From: Neoarius graeffei
Taxonomy: Eukaryota > Chordata > Actinopteri > Siluriformes > Ariidae
Direction: 5' to 3'
Length of the DNA stretch: 64,000 nucleotides
NCBI RefSeq assembly: GCF_027579695.1
Contig: NC_083582.1
Span: forward strand, 80,597,966 to 80,661,965
In this document: positions 42,450-52,554 of the stretch, one piece after another
Position numbering within the stretch: position 1 is the stretch's first letter
Layout: each line of letters opens with the position of its first letter
The notes under the pieces: generated by a model
The model's database searches: none
Told to the model about the DNA's origin: nothing
The model's input: the letters and a program-made list of their open reading frames with translations, nothing else
Position numbers and translations under genes: made by a program

Positions 42450-43349
42450 TCAAAGAGAACACGTGTTGTCGTTTATGACTCTCCTACCCATAGTCGTTAA
42501 GCTGTTCTGAATGTGAGGAGACATAGAAACATCAGAGAAAACACAGAAATGATCAGATAAGGCCAGGTCAACAACAGTAGTAGAAACAGTAAGACCCTTT
42601 GCGATAACGAGGTCAAGGGTATGACCACAAGAGTGGGTCGGCCCCTGTACATGTTGTACTAGGTTGAAGTTGTCAATAAGTGCAAGTAGTTCTCTGGCAT
42701 AAATGTTTTCAGGATTATCTACATGCAAGTTAAAATCCCCAGATATAATAAGACAGTCAAACTCTAAGCAAATGACTGATAACAGTTCACCAAACTCTTC
42801 CAGAAAAACTTTGGCTGAATGTCTCGGAGGCCTGTAAATAGTTAATAACAATATGTTAGGAGAGCATGTAACAAGTGCACATAAGTGTTCAAAGGATGTA
42901 AAATCACCAAGTGAGGATTGTTTACATTGAAAAGAGGCTTTGAATATATTTGCGATCCCTCCACCTTTCCCATGTTGGGTAGCACTCATAAAATTAAAAT
43001 TTGGGGGGGCTGCTTCAATAAGGGTGGTAGCACTATTTGCTTGATCCAGCCATGTTTCAGTTAAAAGCAAAAAATCAAGATTGTGTTTGCAAATAAGATC
43101 ATTAATTAAAAATGACTTGTTTGAAAGTGATCTAATGTTCAGAAGAGCTAACTTTACAGAAAGTCTAGAAGTAATATCCGCTTGGGCACTCTGATGTTGT
43201 TTTGAAACAGGAAGGAGACTAGACTGGTTTACCCCCTGGGTTAAATATGCTCTATGTTTTCTATTTCTTATCAACACAGGAATAGAGAATGGCATAGGCA
43301 TACTGGGTCCCAGCTTGTTTTCAAAACTACACCCAATGCAGGGACCCAC
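42450..43349 (-). pseudogene. L2 apurinic endonuclease domain
   Basis: A 299-residue frame. After an N-terminal tail come LALLNIRSLSNKSFLINDLI (first catalytic Asn region), DFLLLTETWL (catalytic Glu), GKGGGIANIF, LLLTIYRPPRH, CLIISGDFNLHV (catalytic Asp-Asn) and LALSDHFCVF (terminal Asp-His). All principal catalytic residues of the EEP fold are present. It ends 28 bp before the RT frame; one ORF would normally contain both. Confidence 0.9.
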
Positions 43350-43536
43350 AGCACATCATACAAGACTCTCTGTATGTTCCATGAGGTTGGGAGGGGGATG
43401 TCATGTATTTTTTAGATAGTGAAAAAGATTGGTAGCCAGCTGAAAGTCCTGGGCGAACACAATTCAGTCTGTTGGTTGATTTTTGATGAACTGGGTACAC
43501 TGCTTGTCACGAATGACACTGCTTGTCGCGAATGAA

Positions 43537-46500
43537 GCCCTCAACAAATTCCTCAGTGAGCCATCATTGAACCCCTCAGTGAATCCCTCAGTGAGCCCCT
43601 CACTAAACCCCACAGTGAGCCCCTCAGTGAAATCATTCAGTACACACCTCAGTGAAATCAATCAGTGAACCCCTCAGTGAAATCATTCAGTGAGCCCTTC
43701 AGTAAACTCCTCAGTGAAACCCTCAGTGAGACCCTCAGTGAACCCATCAGTGAACCCCTCAGTGAGCCCCACAGTGAACCGCTCAGTAAAACCCTGAGTG
43801 AAACCCTACAGTGAAACCATCAGTGAGCCCCTCAGTGAACCATTCAGTGAAACCCCTCAGTGAGCCCCTCAGTTAAATCACTCAGTAAACACCCCTCAGT
43901 GAACCCCTCAGTGAGACCCTCAGTGAAATCTCTCAGTGAGCCCCTCAGTGAAACCCCTCAGTGCTCCCCTCAGTGAGGCCCTCAATGAATACCTCAGTGA
44001 GCCCCTCAGTGAAATCCCTCAGTGAAACCTCTCAGTGAGCCCCTCAGTGGGGCCCTCAGTGAACCCCTCAGTGAGGCCCTCAATGCATTCCTTATTGAGC
44101 CCCATCAGTGAAACCCCTCAGTGAAAGCCCTCAGTGAGCCACTCAGTGAGGCCCTCAATTAATTCCTCAGTGAACCCCTCAGTGAAACCCCTCAGTGAGC
44201 CCCTCAGTGAAATCACTTGGTGAGCCCCTCAGTAAACCCCTCAGTGAAATCACTCAGTAAACCCCTCAGTGAACCCCTCAGTGAAACCCCTCAGTGAGCC
44301 CCTCAGTGAAATCACTCAGTGAACCCCTCAGTGAAATCACTCAGTGAGCCCCTCAGTGAACCCCTCAGTGAACCCCTCAGTGAAATCACTCAGTAAAACC
44401 CTCAGTGAAATCACTCAGTGAACCCCTCAGTGAAATCACTCAGTGAACCCCTCAGTGAAATCACTCAGTGAGCCCCTCAGTGAGCCCCTCAGTGAAATCA
44501 CTCAGTGAACCCCTCAGTGAACCCCTCAGTGAACCCCTCAGTGAAATCACTCAGTAAAACCCTCAGTGAAATCACTCAGTGAACCCCTCAGTGAAATCAC
44601 TCAGTAAAACCCTCAGTGAAATCACTCAGTGAACCCCTCAGTGAAATCACTCAGTGAACCCCTCAGTGAAATCACTCAGTAAACCCCTCAGTGAGCCCCT
44701 CAGTGAAATCACTCAGTGAACCCCTCAGTGAGCCCCTCAGTGAAATCACTCAGTGAACCCCTCAGTGAACCCCTCAGTGAAATCACTCAGTAAATCCCTC
44801 AGTGAACCCCTCAGTGAAATCACTCAGTAAACCCCTCAGTGAAATCATTCAGTGAGCCCCTCAGTGAACCACTCAGTGAAATCACTCAGTAAATCCCTCA
44901 GTGAACCCCTCAGTGAAATCACTCAGTGAACCCCTCGGTGAACCCCTCAGTGAGCCCCTCAGTGAAATCACTCAGTGAGCCCCTCAGTGAACCCCTCAGT
45001 GAACCCCTCAGTGAAATCACTCAGTAAATCCCTCAGTGAAATCACTCAGTGAAACCCTCAGTGAAACCCTCAGTGAAACCCCTCAGTGAGCCCCTCACTG
45101 AAATCACTCAGTAAATCCCTCAGTGAAATCACTCAGTAAATCCCTCAGTGAAATCACTCAGTGAACCCCTCAGTGAACCCCTCAGTGAAACCCCTCAGTG
45201 AGCCCCTCAGTGAACCCTTCAGTGAAATCACTCAGTGAACCCCTCAGTGAAATCACTCAGTGAACCCCCTCAGTGAAATCACTCAGTAAATCCCTCAGTA
45301 AATCCCTCAGTGAAATCACTCAGTGAACCCCTCAGTGAAATCACTCAGTGAACCCCTCAGTGAAATCACTCAGTGAACCCCTCAGTGAACCCCTCAGTGA
45401 ACCCCTCAGTGAAACCCCTCAGTGAGCCCCTCAGTAAATCACTCAGTGAAATCACTCAGTGAACCCCTCAGTGAAATCACTAAGTAAATCCCTCAGTGAA
45501 ATCACTCAGTGAACCCCCTCAGTGAAATCACTCAGTGAACCCCTCAGTGAACCCCCTCAGTGAAATCACTCAGTGAACCCCCTCAGTGAAATCACTCAGT
45601 AAACCCCTCAGTGAAACCCTCAGTGAAACCCCTCAGTGAGCCCCTCACTGAAATCACTCAGTAAATCCCTCAGTGAAATCACTCAGTAAATCACTCAGTG
45701 AACCCCTCAGTGAACCCCTCAGTGAAACCCCTCAGTGAGCCCCTCAGTGAACCCTTCAGTGAAATCACTCAGTAAATCCCTCAGTGAAATCACTCAGTGA
45801 ACCCCTCAGTGAAATCACTCAGTGAACCCCCTCAGTGAAATCACTCAGTGAACCCCTCAGTGAACCCCCTCAGTGAAATCACTCAGTGAACCCCTCAGTG
45901 AAATCACTCAGTAAATCCCTCAGTAAATCCCTCAGTGAAATCACTCAGTGAACCCCTCAGTTAAATCACTCAGTGAACCCCTCAGTGAAATCACTCAGTG
46001 AACCCCTCAGTGAACCCCTCAGTGAAACCCCTCAGTGAGCCCCTCAGTGAGCCCCTCAGTGAAATCACTCAGTGAACCCCTCAGTGAAATCACTAAGTAA
46101 ACCCCTCAGTGAGCCCCTCAGTGAGCCCCTCAGTGAGCCCCTCAGTGAAATCACTAAGTGAACCCCTCAGTGAACCCCTCAGTGAAACCCCTCAGTGAGC
46201 CCCTCAGTAAATCCCTCAGTGAAATCACTCAGTGAACCCCTCAGTGAAATCACTAAGTAAACCCCTCAGTGAACCCTTCAGTGAAATCACTCAGTAAATC
46301 CCTCAGTGAAATCACTCAGTAAACCCCTCAGTGAACCCCTCAGTGAAATCACTAAGTAAACCCCTCAGTGAACCCCTCAGTGAACCCCCTCAGTGAAATC
46401 ACTAAGTAAACCCCTCAGTGAGCCCCTCAGTGAACCACTCAGTGAAACCCCTCAGTGAACCCCTCAGTGAAATCACTCAGTAAACCCCTCAGTGAAATCA

Positions 46501-46550
46501 CTCAGTAAACCCCTCAGTGAGCCCCTCTGTGAACCACTCAGTGAAACCCA
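43537..46550. repeat. 12 bp minisatellite, block D, 3 kb uninterrupted
   Basis: The longest intact block. Units alternate CCCCTCAGTGAA (12 bp) with ATCACTCAGTGAA (13 bp), giving a frequent 25 bp higher-order pair, best seen at 44300-45600. Triplet-like groups of three 12-mers per 13-mer also occur. The 13-mer contains TCACT-C-AGTGA, arms that are complementary. Confidence 0.96.
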
Positions 46551-46552
46551 TG

Positions 46553-46818
46553 CCCCTTTTCCACCAAAGCAGTTCCAGGGCTGGTTCGGGGCCAGTGCTT
46601 AGTTTGGAACCGGGTTTTCTATTTCCACTGACAAAGAACTGGCTCTGGGGCCAGAAAAACCGGTTCCAGGCTAGCACCAACTCTCTGCTGGGCCAGAGGA
46701 AAGAACCGCTTACGTCAGCGGGGGGCAGAGTTGTTAAGACCGACAACAATTACAAGACCACGAAAGGTCGCCATTTTTAAGCGACGAGAAGCAGCAGCTG
46801 TACAAACACGAAGTCATC

Positions 46819-46849
<31 letters not shown>

Positions 46850-47138
46850 GTTGTTGTTGTTGTTGTTGTTGCTGCTGCTTTTTCCACGTTGTTTTTGCTT
46901 CGATATTCGCGCCAAGGTTTATGCAAACGTAGCGACGTAACTGATGTATACAGCGATGTAATGACATATACAACGACATAACTGACGTATACAGCGACGT
47001 AATGACGTGTCTTCTCTTAGCACCGTGAGCGATGGAAAAGCAAGCTGGTTCTCAGCTGGCTCGCAAGTTGACCGAGTTGTGAACCAGCACCAGCACTGGC
47101 TCCGAACCAGCCCTGGAACTGATTTGGTGGAAAAGGGG
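46553..47138. mobile_element. Small TIR transposon in the minisatellite
   Basis: Ends CCCCTTTTCCACCAAAGCAG on the left and CCCCTTTTCCACCAAATCAG (reverse complement) on the right, with inverted repeats of about 45 bp. TA follows on the right (47139) and TG precedes on the left (46551), suggesting a TA-type duplication with one change. Length 586 bp with no transposase. The superfamily is unclear. It contains (TTA)n(TTG)n at 46819-46873 and a short array of ~29 bp ACGTAACTGAYGTATACAGC units at 46928-47010. Confidence 0.85.
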
Positions 47139-47139
47139 T

Positions 47140-47391
47140 ATCAGTGAGGCCCTCAATGAATTCCTCAGTGAGCCCCTCACTAAAACCCTGAGTGAAACCC
47201 TACAGTGAGACCCTCAATGAACCCCTCAATGAGCCCCTCAGTGCGCCCCTCAGTGAACCCTTTAATGAGCCCCTCAGTGATCACTCAGTGAAACTCCCCA
47301 GTGAACCCCTCAGTGAAACCCCCCGGGAATGAATTCCTCATTGAGCCCCTCAGTAAAACCCCTCAGTGAGGCCCTCGGAGAAACCCCTCAA
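47140..47391. repeat. 12 bp minisatellite, block E
   Basis: A short, diverged piece of the same array between the TIR element and the Rex1-like LINE. Confidence 0.93.
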
Positions 47392-47698
47392 AGTCAAAGT
47401 CAAAGTCAAGTTTATTGCATCCATATCGATGGAAATTACATTGCATATGCCCACCATCATGCTCACATAATAAAATAAAACTAGCCTCTGTTCAGGGTAT
47501 ACACACCGCCTATCGTTACAGGCACTGATATAATACAAATAACATTAAATTAACACTACAATATAATAAGTTAACATTAAACACAGACATAGAGCTAAAA
47601 AAGTTCTACAAAGGTGCGTTTAAAGTGCTCATTATGCCACCTAACTGCTTGTGGTATAAAGGAGAGAGCATACCGCTTAGTGCGTGTCACAGGTGGTC

Positions 47699-48979
47699 TT
47701 AGCCGGCCACTGCGCTCCATAACTTTGTAAAGTCCTGCATAATCTTAATGGTAATTTTTTCCAGGCGGTCATAGTATACTCTATCCAATGTAATTGTCAA
47801 CCCCGCCATTTTTCCTACCCTTTTGTTCATTTTATCAATCCTATTCTTCTCAGTATCCCCCGTATTCCCTCCCCATCCCACAACACAGTAGCTCCACACA
47901 CTGCATATCACAGACATAGCAAACATTTTCATTACTTCAGAATTAGCATTAAAAGACTGCAGCTTCCTCATATAGTACAGGCGTGGACTCAATTTAGCCA
48001 ACAATGATGAAATATGGTTAGTCCATGTCAGTTTGTCATTAAAAATAACACCCAGGTATTTGTATGTGTTCATTCTTTCTACAGTTACCCCTTTAATTTC
48101 CACTGCCTCAGTGGATCTCTTGTTTCTTCTAAAGTCAATCACTAGTTCTTTTGTTTTCTTGACATTAAGCTCTAGAAAATGACTATCACAGTACTCAACA
48201 AAGGAGTGTATCTCTTTTCTGTAGTGGCTATCATCACCCTGTTCTATTAAACCTAGTAGAGCAGTGTCATCTGCAAATTTCACTATTTGGCAACTTGCGT
48301 GCTGTGGGCGGTAATCTGCTGTGTAGATAGTAAATAAAAAAGGAGATAGAACTGTGTCTTGGGGAGAACCTGTATTTGTGCTGATCTTTCCTGACTTTGT
48401 ATTTGAGTTCAACTTGACAAATTGGGTTCTATTCTCTAGAAAATTTAAAATAAATAAACTGAACACCCTTGGTACCGTCATAGTTATGAGCTTTTTAACC
48501 ATAATATGTGTATTGAAAGCTGAGCTAAAATCATAGTATAAAATCTTAACACAATGTCCACTGGTGTCCAGATGTGTATAAATATGGTCAAGTTTAAAAA
48601 CAATAGCATCTTCTGCCCCCCTTCCTTTCTGGTATGCAAACTGGCAGGGATCAAGGTATTTCTCTACATATGGCTTTAAGTTATTTAACACGATTTTCTC
48701 ACATACTTTCATAACGACCGAGGTGAGAGCCACCGGTCTCAGGTCATTCATACACTCCACTACTTTCTTTTTAGGTACTGGTATAATACAGGATTCCTTC
48801 CCTAAGTCAGGCAAAACATTAAAAGAATAACAATAGTTAAACATGGTCGAGCAGATGCTAACTAACTGAAAAGCACAGCTTTTCAGCACCTTACGTGTAA
48901 GCCCATCGGAACCTGCCGCTTTAGTGGCTTTAGCTTTCTAAACATATTGCAGACCTCATATTCATTAGTTTGTAGGGTA
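47699..48979 (-). pseudogene. Rex1-like reverse transcriptase
   Basis: The 396-residue frame from 48889 is preceded in another frame by a KAAGSDGL block (48890-48979), so a frameshift lies near 48895. Motifs are CIIPVPKKK, LRPVALTSVVMK, YYDFSSAFNTH (motif A), NTGSPQDTVLSPFLFTIYT (motif B, where the usual Gln-Gly is Gln-Asp), KFADDTALLG (active site) and YKYLGVIFND (motif E). A second frameshift near 47745 removes the last ~40 residues. The Gly to Asp change in motif B would probably hurt activity. Confidence 0.88.
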
Positions 48980-49053
48980 CAACCCTGATTCCAAAAAAGT
49001 CCAGTATTGCTTATTGTTAGGCTAGGCTATATATATATATATATATATCAATC

Positions 49054-49125
49054 AGCTGGATAGTACAGTGGTAACGCTCACTGACTACGACGCAGGAGAT
49101 CGGGGTTCGAATCCCGGTCAGGGCA
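49054..49125 (+). promoter_or_regulatory. tRNA-like sequence with pol III A and B boxes
   Basis: A box TAGTACAGTGG near 49060 and exact B box GGTTCGAATCC near 49105, about 45 bp apart, the spacing of tRNA genes. A T-arm can form with one mismatch, but no convincing acceptor stem pairs, so it is not a functional tRNA gene. Downstream GGTCCTTAGGCAAAACCCC resembles the body of many fish tRNA-derived SINEs. Confidence 0.7.
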
Positions 49126-49163
49126 AAACATCATCCAGTAAGGGTCCTTAGGCAAAACCCCTC

Positions 49164-50165
49164 ATGATATATCAGCCTACCTCAGGAATGAGTGAAAACA
49201 TAACTGATAGAGTTATAACCCTACCGGCTCAGACGTCGCCCGGGTCAACAAGGTCTGCATCAGTTGCTAGGGAACCAGGGCAAACTGATGAGAAATGGGC
49301 TACTGGAACAAGACATCGATGGACGAGGACAGAAAATACGGATTTGCTGGAATGCTACTATACAAGCAATCCCAGAGAGAGGGGATACATGCAGCGAATG
49401 TGGGATTGGATACTTCGAAATACACCCAGTGTTCCAACATCCATAATCAAAATCTGCTATCACAACTAGAGATTAATGAAATACAACAACGATGCTATGG
49501 CAAGGGGGAGCCAGGAAGACAGGTCAGCGGGGAGATGTCATCATACCAAGCCCCAAAAGCTAACAGCCTCAACACAAGAGCTGCTGACCTGAGAAGGAAG
49601 ATCGTGACCCAACTGGAAACCCAACTGGAGCCCCCAACGAATACCGAAGCTGAGTTGCCAAGTACCTTCAGAAGATCTACTAGTAGATGTGAATGCTGCT
49701 CTGAAGACAATCTCCACAAGAACCATCACTGAGACCAACAAGCTGATACACAGTACAGCAACAGTAATCATGGAGATGCTTGGACACAAGGTGGGCTTGG
49801 GACATAACAAACAGTATCCACCTTGGAAGAGACAATTAGAGGCCAAGATAAAGGCAGCAAGGAGAGAAGTTAGCCAGCTAGCTGAACTACAGAAAGGGAA
49901 CATGGTGAATAAAGGGGCGCCCAGGAAGTACAACTCACTCTCCATACCAGAGGCACTCGAAACTGCCAAACAGCGACTAACAGCTCTGGCCACCCGGTTG
50001 AAGAGATACACCAAGGAAGGAGAGGCCAGGAGAATAAACAAGCTGTTCTCCACTGAACCAGCCAAGGTGTACTCTCAATGGCAGGGGAACAAAAACCGGT
50101 CAGACCCACCAAGAGCTGAGGTGGAAAAATACTGGAAAGACATATGGGAAAGAAAGGCATCATAA
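49164..50165 (+). pseudogene. R4 LINE ORF, N-terminal part, frameshifted
   Basis: Three overlapping frames (49164-49469, 49295-49732, 49689-50165) together encode the N-terminal domain. Visible blocks are RHRWTRTENTDLLECYYTSN, then MSSYQAPKANSL, then YPPWKRQLEAKIKAARREVS and the Lys/Arg-rich LTALATRLKRYTKEGEARRI. The first block is a Myb-like DNA-binding signature typical for this family. Frame changes are near 49350 and 49690. A TAA at 50163-50165 separates it from the main frame, which continues in the same register. Confidence 0.8.
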
Positions 50166-50186
50166 AACACCGATGCCCAATGGTTA

Positions 50187-52406
50187 GTGGACCTAAGAGC
50201 TGACCACAGCAACCTCCCAGAACAAGAACCAGTAACCATCTCAATGGCAGGCGTCCAAGAAAGAGTGTCAAAGATGAAGAGCTGGACAGCACCAGGCCCC
50301 GATATGATCCATATGTACTGGCTGAAGAAGCTAACTGCACTCCATGAACGCCTAGCAGCACAGATGAACCAGCTGCTGAGGGATGGGACCCACCCAGAAT
50401 GGCTAACCCAAGGCAGGACAGTCCTAATCATGAAGGACCCCCAGAAGGGACCCATCCCATCCAACTACCGGCCAATTACCTGTCTCTGCACAACATGGAA
50501 GGCCCTGTCAGGCATCATTGCGGCAAAAATGAGTAAGCATGTGGCTCAATACATGAGCGAGGCACAGAAAGGAATTGGCAGTAACACCAGAGGAGCCAAG
50601 CACCAGCTACTGGTCGATAGAACAGTCGCCCGAGAATGTAAGAAGAGACAGACCAACCTGTGCACTGCCTGGATTGACTACAAGAAAGCCTATGACTCAA
50701 TGCCACACACATGGATACTGGAATGTCTGGAACTGTATAAGATCAACAGGAACCTAAGGACCTTCATACAGAACTCAATGGAAATGTGGAAGACAACCCT
50801 AGAGGCCAACTCAAAACCCATTGCCCAAGTCAACATCAAGTGCGGCATATACCAAGGAGATGCGCTATCACCACTGCTGTTCTGCATAGGCCTGAACCCC
50901 CTCAGTCAGATCATCACGAAGAGCGGCTACGGGTACCGATTCCGTAGTGGGGCAACAATCAGCCACCTGCTCTACATGGATGACATCAAGCTGTATGCCA
51001 GGAACGAGCGAGAAATAGACTCGCTGATCCACACCACCCGGATCTACAGCGATGACATAGGGATGTCATTCGGATTGGACAAGTGTGGCTGGATGGTCTC
51101 AAAGAGAGGCAAGATGATCCGGACTGAAGGGATTGACCTACCAGAGGGCAACATAGGTGATATCCAACACAGCTACAAGTACCTTGGCATCCCACAGGCT
51201 AATGGAAACCATGAAGAGGCCACAAGGAAGTCAACCACAGCCAAATACCTCCAGAGAGTAAGGCAGGTCCTGAAAAGTCAGCTGAATGGTAAGAACAAGG
51301 TCCGAGCCATCAACATGTACGCACTACCAGTCATCAGATACCCCGCTGGTATCATAAACTGGCCAAAGGAGGAGATAGAAGCCACAGATATCAAGACTAG
51401 AAAGCTCCTCACCATGCATGGAGGGTTCCACCCCAAGTCCAGCACCCTGAGACTATACACTAAGCGGAAAGAGGGAGGCCGAGGGCTAGTGAGCGTCAAG
51501 ACCATGGTCCAGGATGAAACATCGAAAATCCGAGAATACATCAGAAAGATGGCCCCAAAGGATGAACTGCTAAGTGAATGTCTCAGGCAGCAGAACCCTG
51601 ATGAGAGTGCAGAGGAGGAGGAGGAACAGACAACCTGGAGAGACAAACCCCTACATGGCATGTACCACCGTCAGATAGAGGAAGTGGCTGATATCAAGAA
51701 ATCCTACCAGTGGCTGGATAATGCAGGACTGACAGACAGCACAGAGGCACTAATCATGGCAGCACAAGAACAGGCCATAAGCACAATAGCCATAGAGGCC
51801 AGGATCTACCAGAGTAGATCAGACCCAAGATGCAGACTGTGCAAAGAAGCCCCTGAAACAGTCCAGCACATAGTAGCAGGGTGTAAGATGCTAGCTGGAT
51901 CAGCGTACATGGAGAGGCACAACCAAGTGGCTGGGATAGTATACAGGAACATCTGCAACCAGTATGGAATAGAAGTACCCAAGTCCCAATGGGCCATACC
52001 ACAGAAGGTGGCTGAGAACAACAGGGCCAAGATTCTGTGGGACTTCAGCTTCCAGACTGACAAACAGATCCTGGCTAACCAACCGGACATAGTGGTGGTG
52101 GACAAAGAGCAGAAGAGGGTGGTGGTGATAGATGTGGCGATCCCAGCTGACGCCAACATCAGGAAGAAGGAACATGAGAAACTTGAGAAGTATCAAGGGT
52201 TGAAAGAGCAGCTGGAACAGATGTGGAAGGTCAAGGGTTGCGTGGTCCCCGTGGTAGTGGGGGCACTTGGGGCAGTAACCCCCAAACTGGGAGAGTGGCT
52301 CCAGCAAATCCCAGGAACAACATCTGAAGCCTCAGTCCAGAAGAGCGCAGTCCTAGGAACATCGAAGATACTGCGCAGAACCCTCAAACTCCCAGGCCTC
52401 TGGTAG
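50187..52406 (+). CDS. R4-type LINE RT with zinc motif and restriction-like endonuclease
   Basis: A 739-residue uninterrupted frame. RT motifs are KSWTAPGPDMIH (~30), NYRPITCLCTTWK (~93), AWIDYKKAYDSMPH (motif A, ~161), GIYQGDALSPLLFC (motif B, ~229) and LLYMDDIKLYA (active site YMDD, ~261). After the thumb comes a CCHC motif, CRLCKEAPETVQHIVAGC (~548). Then the endonuclease core QPDIVVVDK...VVVIDVAIP (~631-655) has acidic residues spaced as in PD-(D/E)xK enzymes. It ends RTLKLPGLW. The protein would nick DNA and prime reverse transcription on the nick. This is the most intact enzyme frame in the window, though the N-terminal part is broken. Confidence 0.92.
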   Translation: MDLRADHSNLPEQEPVTISMAGVQERVSKMKSWTAPGPDMIHMYWLKKLTALHERLAAQMNQLLRDGTHPEWLTQGRTVLIMKDPQKGPIPSNYRPITCLCTTWKALSGIIAAKMSKHVAQYMSEAQKGIGSNTRGAKHQLLVDRTVARECKKRQTNLCTAWIDYKKAYDSMPHTWILECLELYKINRNLRTFIQNSMEMWKTTLEANSKPIAQVNIKCGIYQGDALSPLLFCIGLNPLSQIITKSGYGYRFRSGATISHLLYMDDIKLYARNEREIDSLIHTTRIYSDDIGMSFGLDKCGWMVSKRGKMIRTEGIDLPEGNIGDIQHSYKYLGIPQANGNHEEATRKSTTAKYLQRVRQVLKSQLNGKNKVRAINMYALPVIRYPAGIINWPKEEIEATDIKTRKLLTMHGGFHPKSSTLRLYTKRKEGGRGLVSVKTMVQDETSKIREYIRKMAPKDELLSECLRQQNPDESAEEEEEQTTWRDKPLHGMYHRQIEEVADIKKSYQWLDNAGLTDSTEALIMAAQEQAISTIAIEARIYQSRSDPRCRLCKEAPETVQHIVAGCKMLAGSAYMERHNQVAGIVYRNICNQYGIEVPKSQWAIPQKVAENNRAKILWDFSFQTDKQILANQPDIVVVDKEQKRVVVIDVAIPADANIRKKEHEKLEKYQGLKEQLEQMWKVKGCVVPVVVGALGAVTPKLGEWLQQIPGTTSEASVQKSAVLGTSKILRRTLKLPGLW

Positions 52407-52468
52407 AGGACCCGAGCTTGAGGATGACATGGATACCACCCCCCGCCGGGGGTGAGAAGGAGATTTTT

Positions 52469-52481
<13 letters not shown>

Positions 52482-52501
<20 letters not shown>

Positions 52502-52512
52502 GTGTGTGTGTG
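52482..52512. repeat. (CA)n(GT)n microsatellite
   Basis: ACACACAC...CGTGTGTG, self-complementary around the CG at its centre. It adjoins the TA tract at the LINE 3' end. Confidence 0.9.
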
Positions 52513-52554
52513 TAGTGTTTAGCCTATTTCTTATCTAGAGTGTTTATACTGTTT

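Larger units (their letters stand above)
40052..43535 (-). mobile_element. L2-clade LINE, near full length
   Basis: Minus-strand LINE inside the minisatellite. 3' end is AAATAAACTTGCCTTGCC at 40052-40070. The ORF parts are RT C-terminus (40916-40704), RT (42421-41012) and endonuclease (43349-42450). About 190 bp upstream of the endonuclease frame is probably its 5' UTR. Both enzyme domains remain, separated by stops, making it the most complete L2 in the window. Confidence 0.88.
49027..52480 (+). mobile_element. R4-clade LINE with restriction-like endonuclease
   Basis: Plus-strand LINE flanked on both sides by TA microsatellite: (TA)n at 49027-49049 and at 52466-52481, followed by (CA)n(GT)n. 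The 5' leader holds tRNA-like pol III boxes. The single ORF carries an N-terminal domain, RT, a CCHC motif and a C-terminal restriction-like endonuclease, the layout of R4/Dong/Rex6-type LINEs. The 3' end is a CCCCCCGCCGGGGGTGAGAAG stretch (one base over a short palindrome) then the TA tract. One stop and a few N-terminal frameshifts are the only visible damage. Confidence 0.88.
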
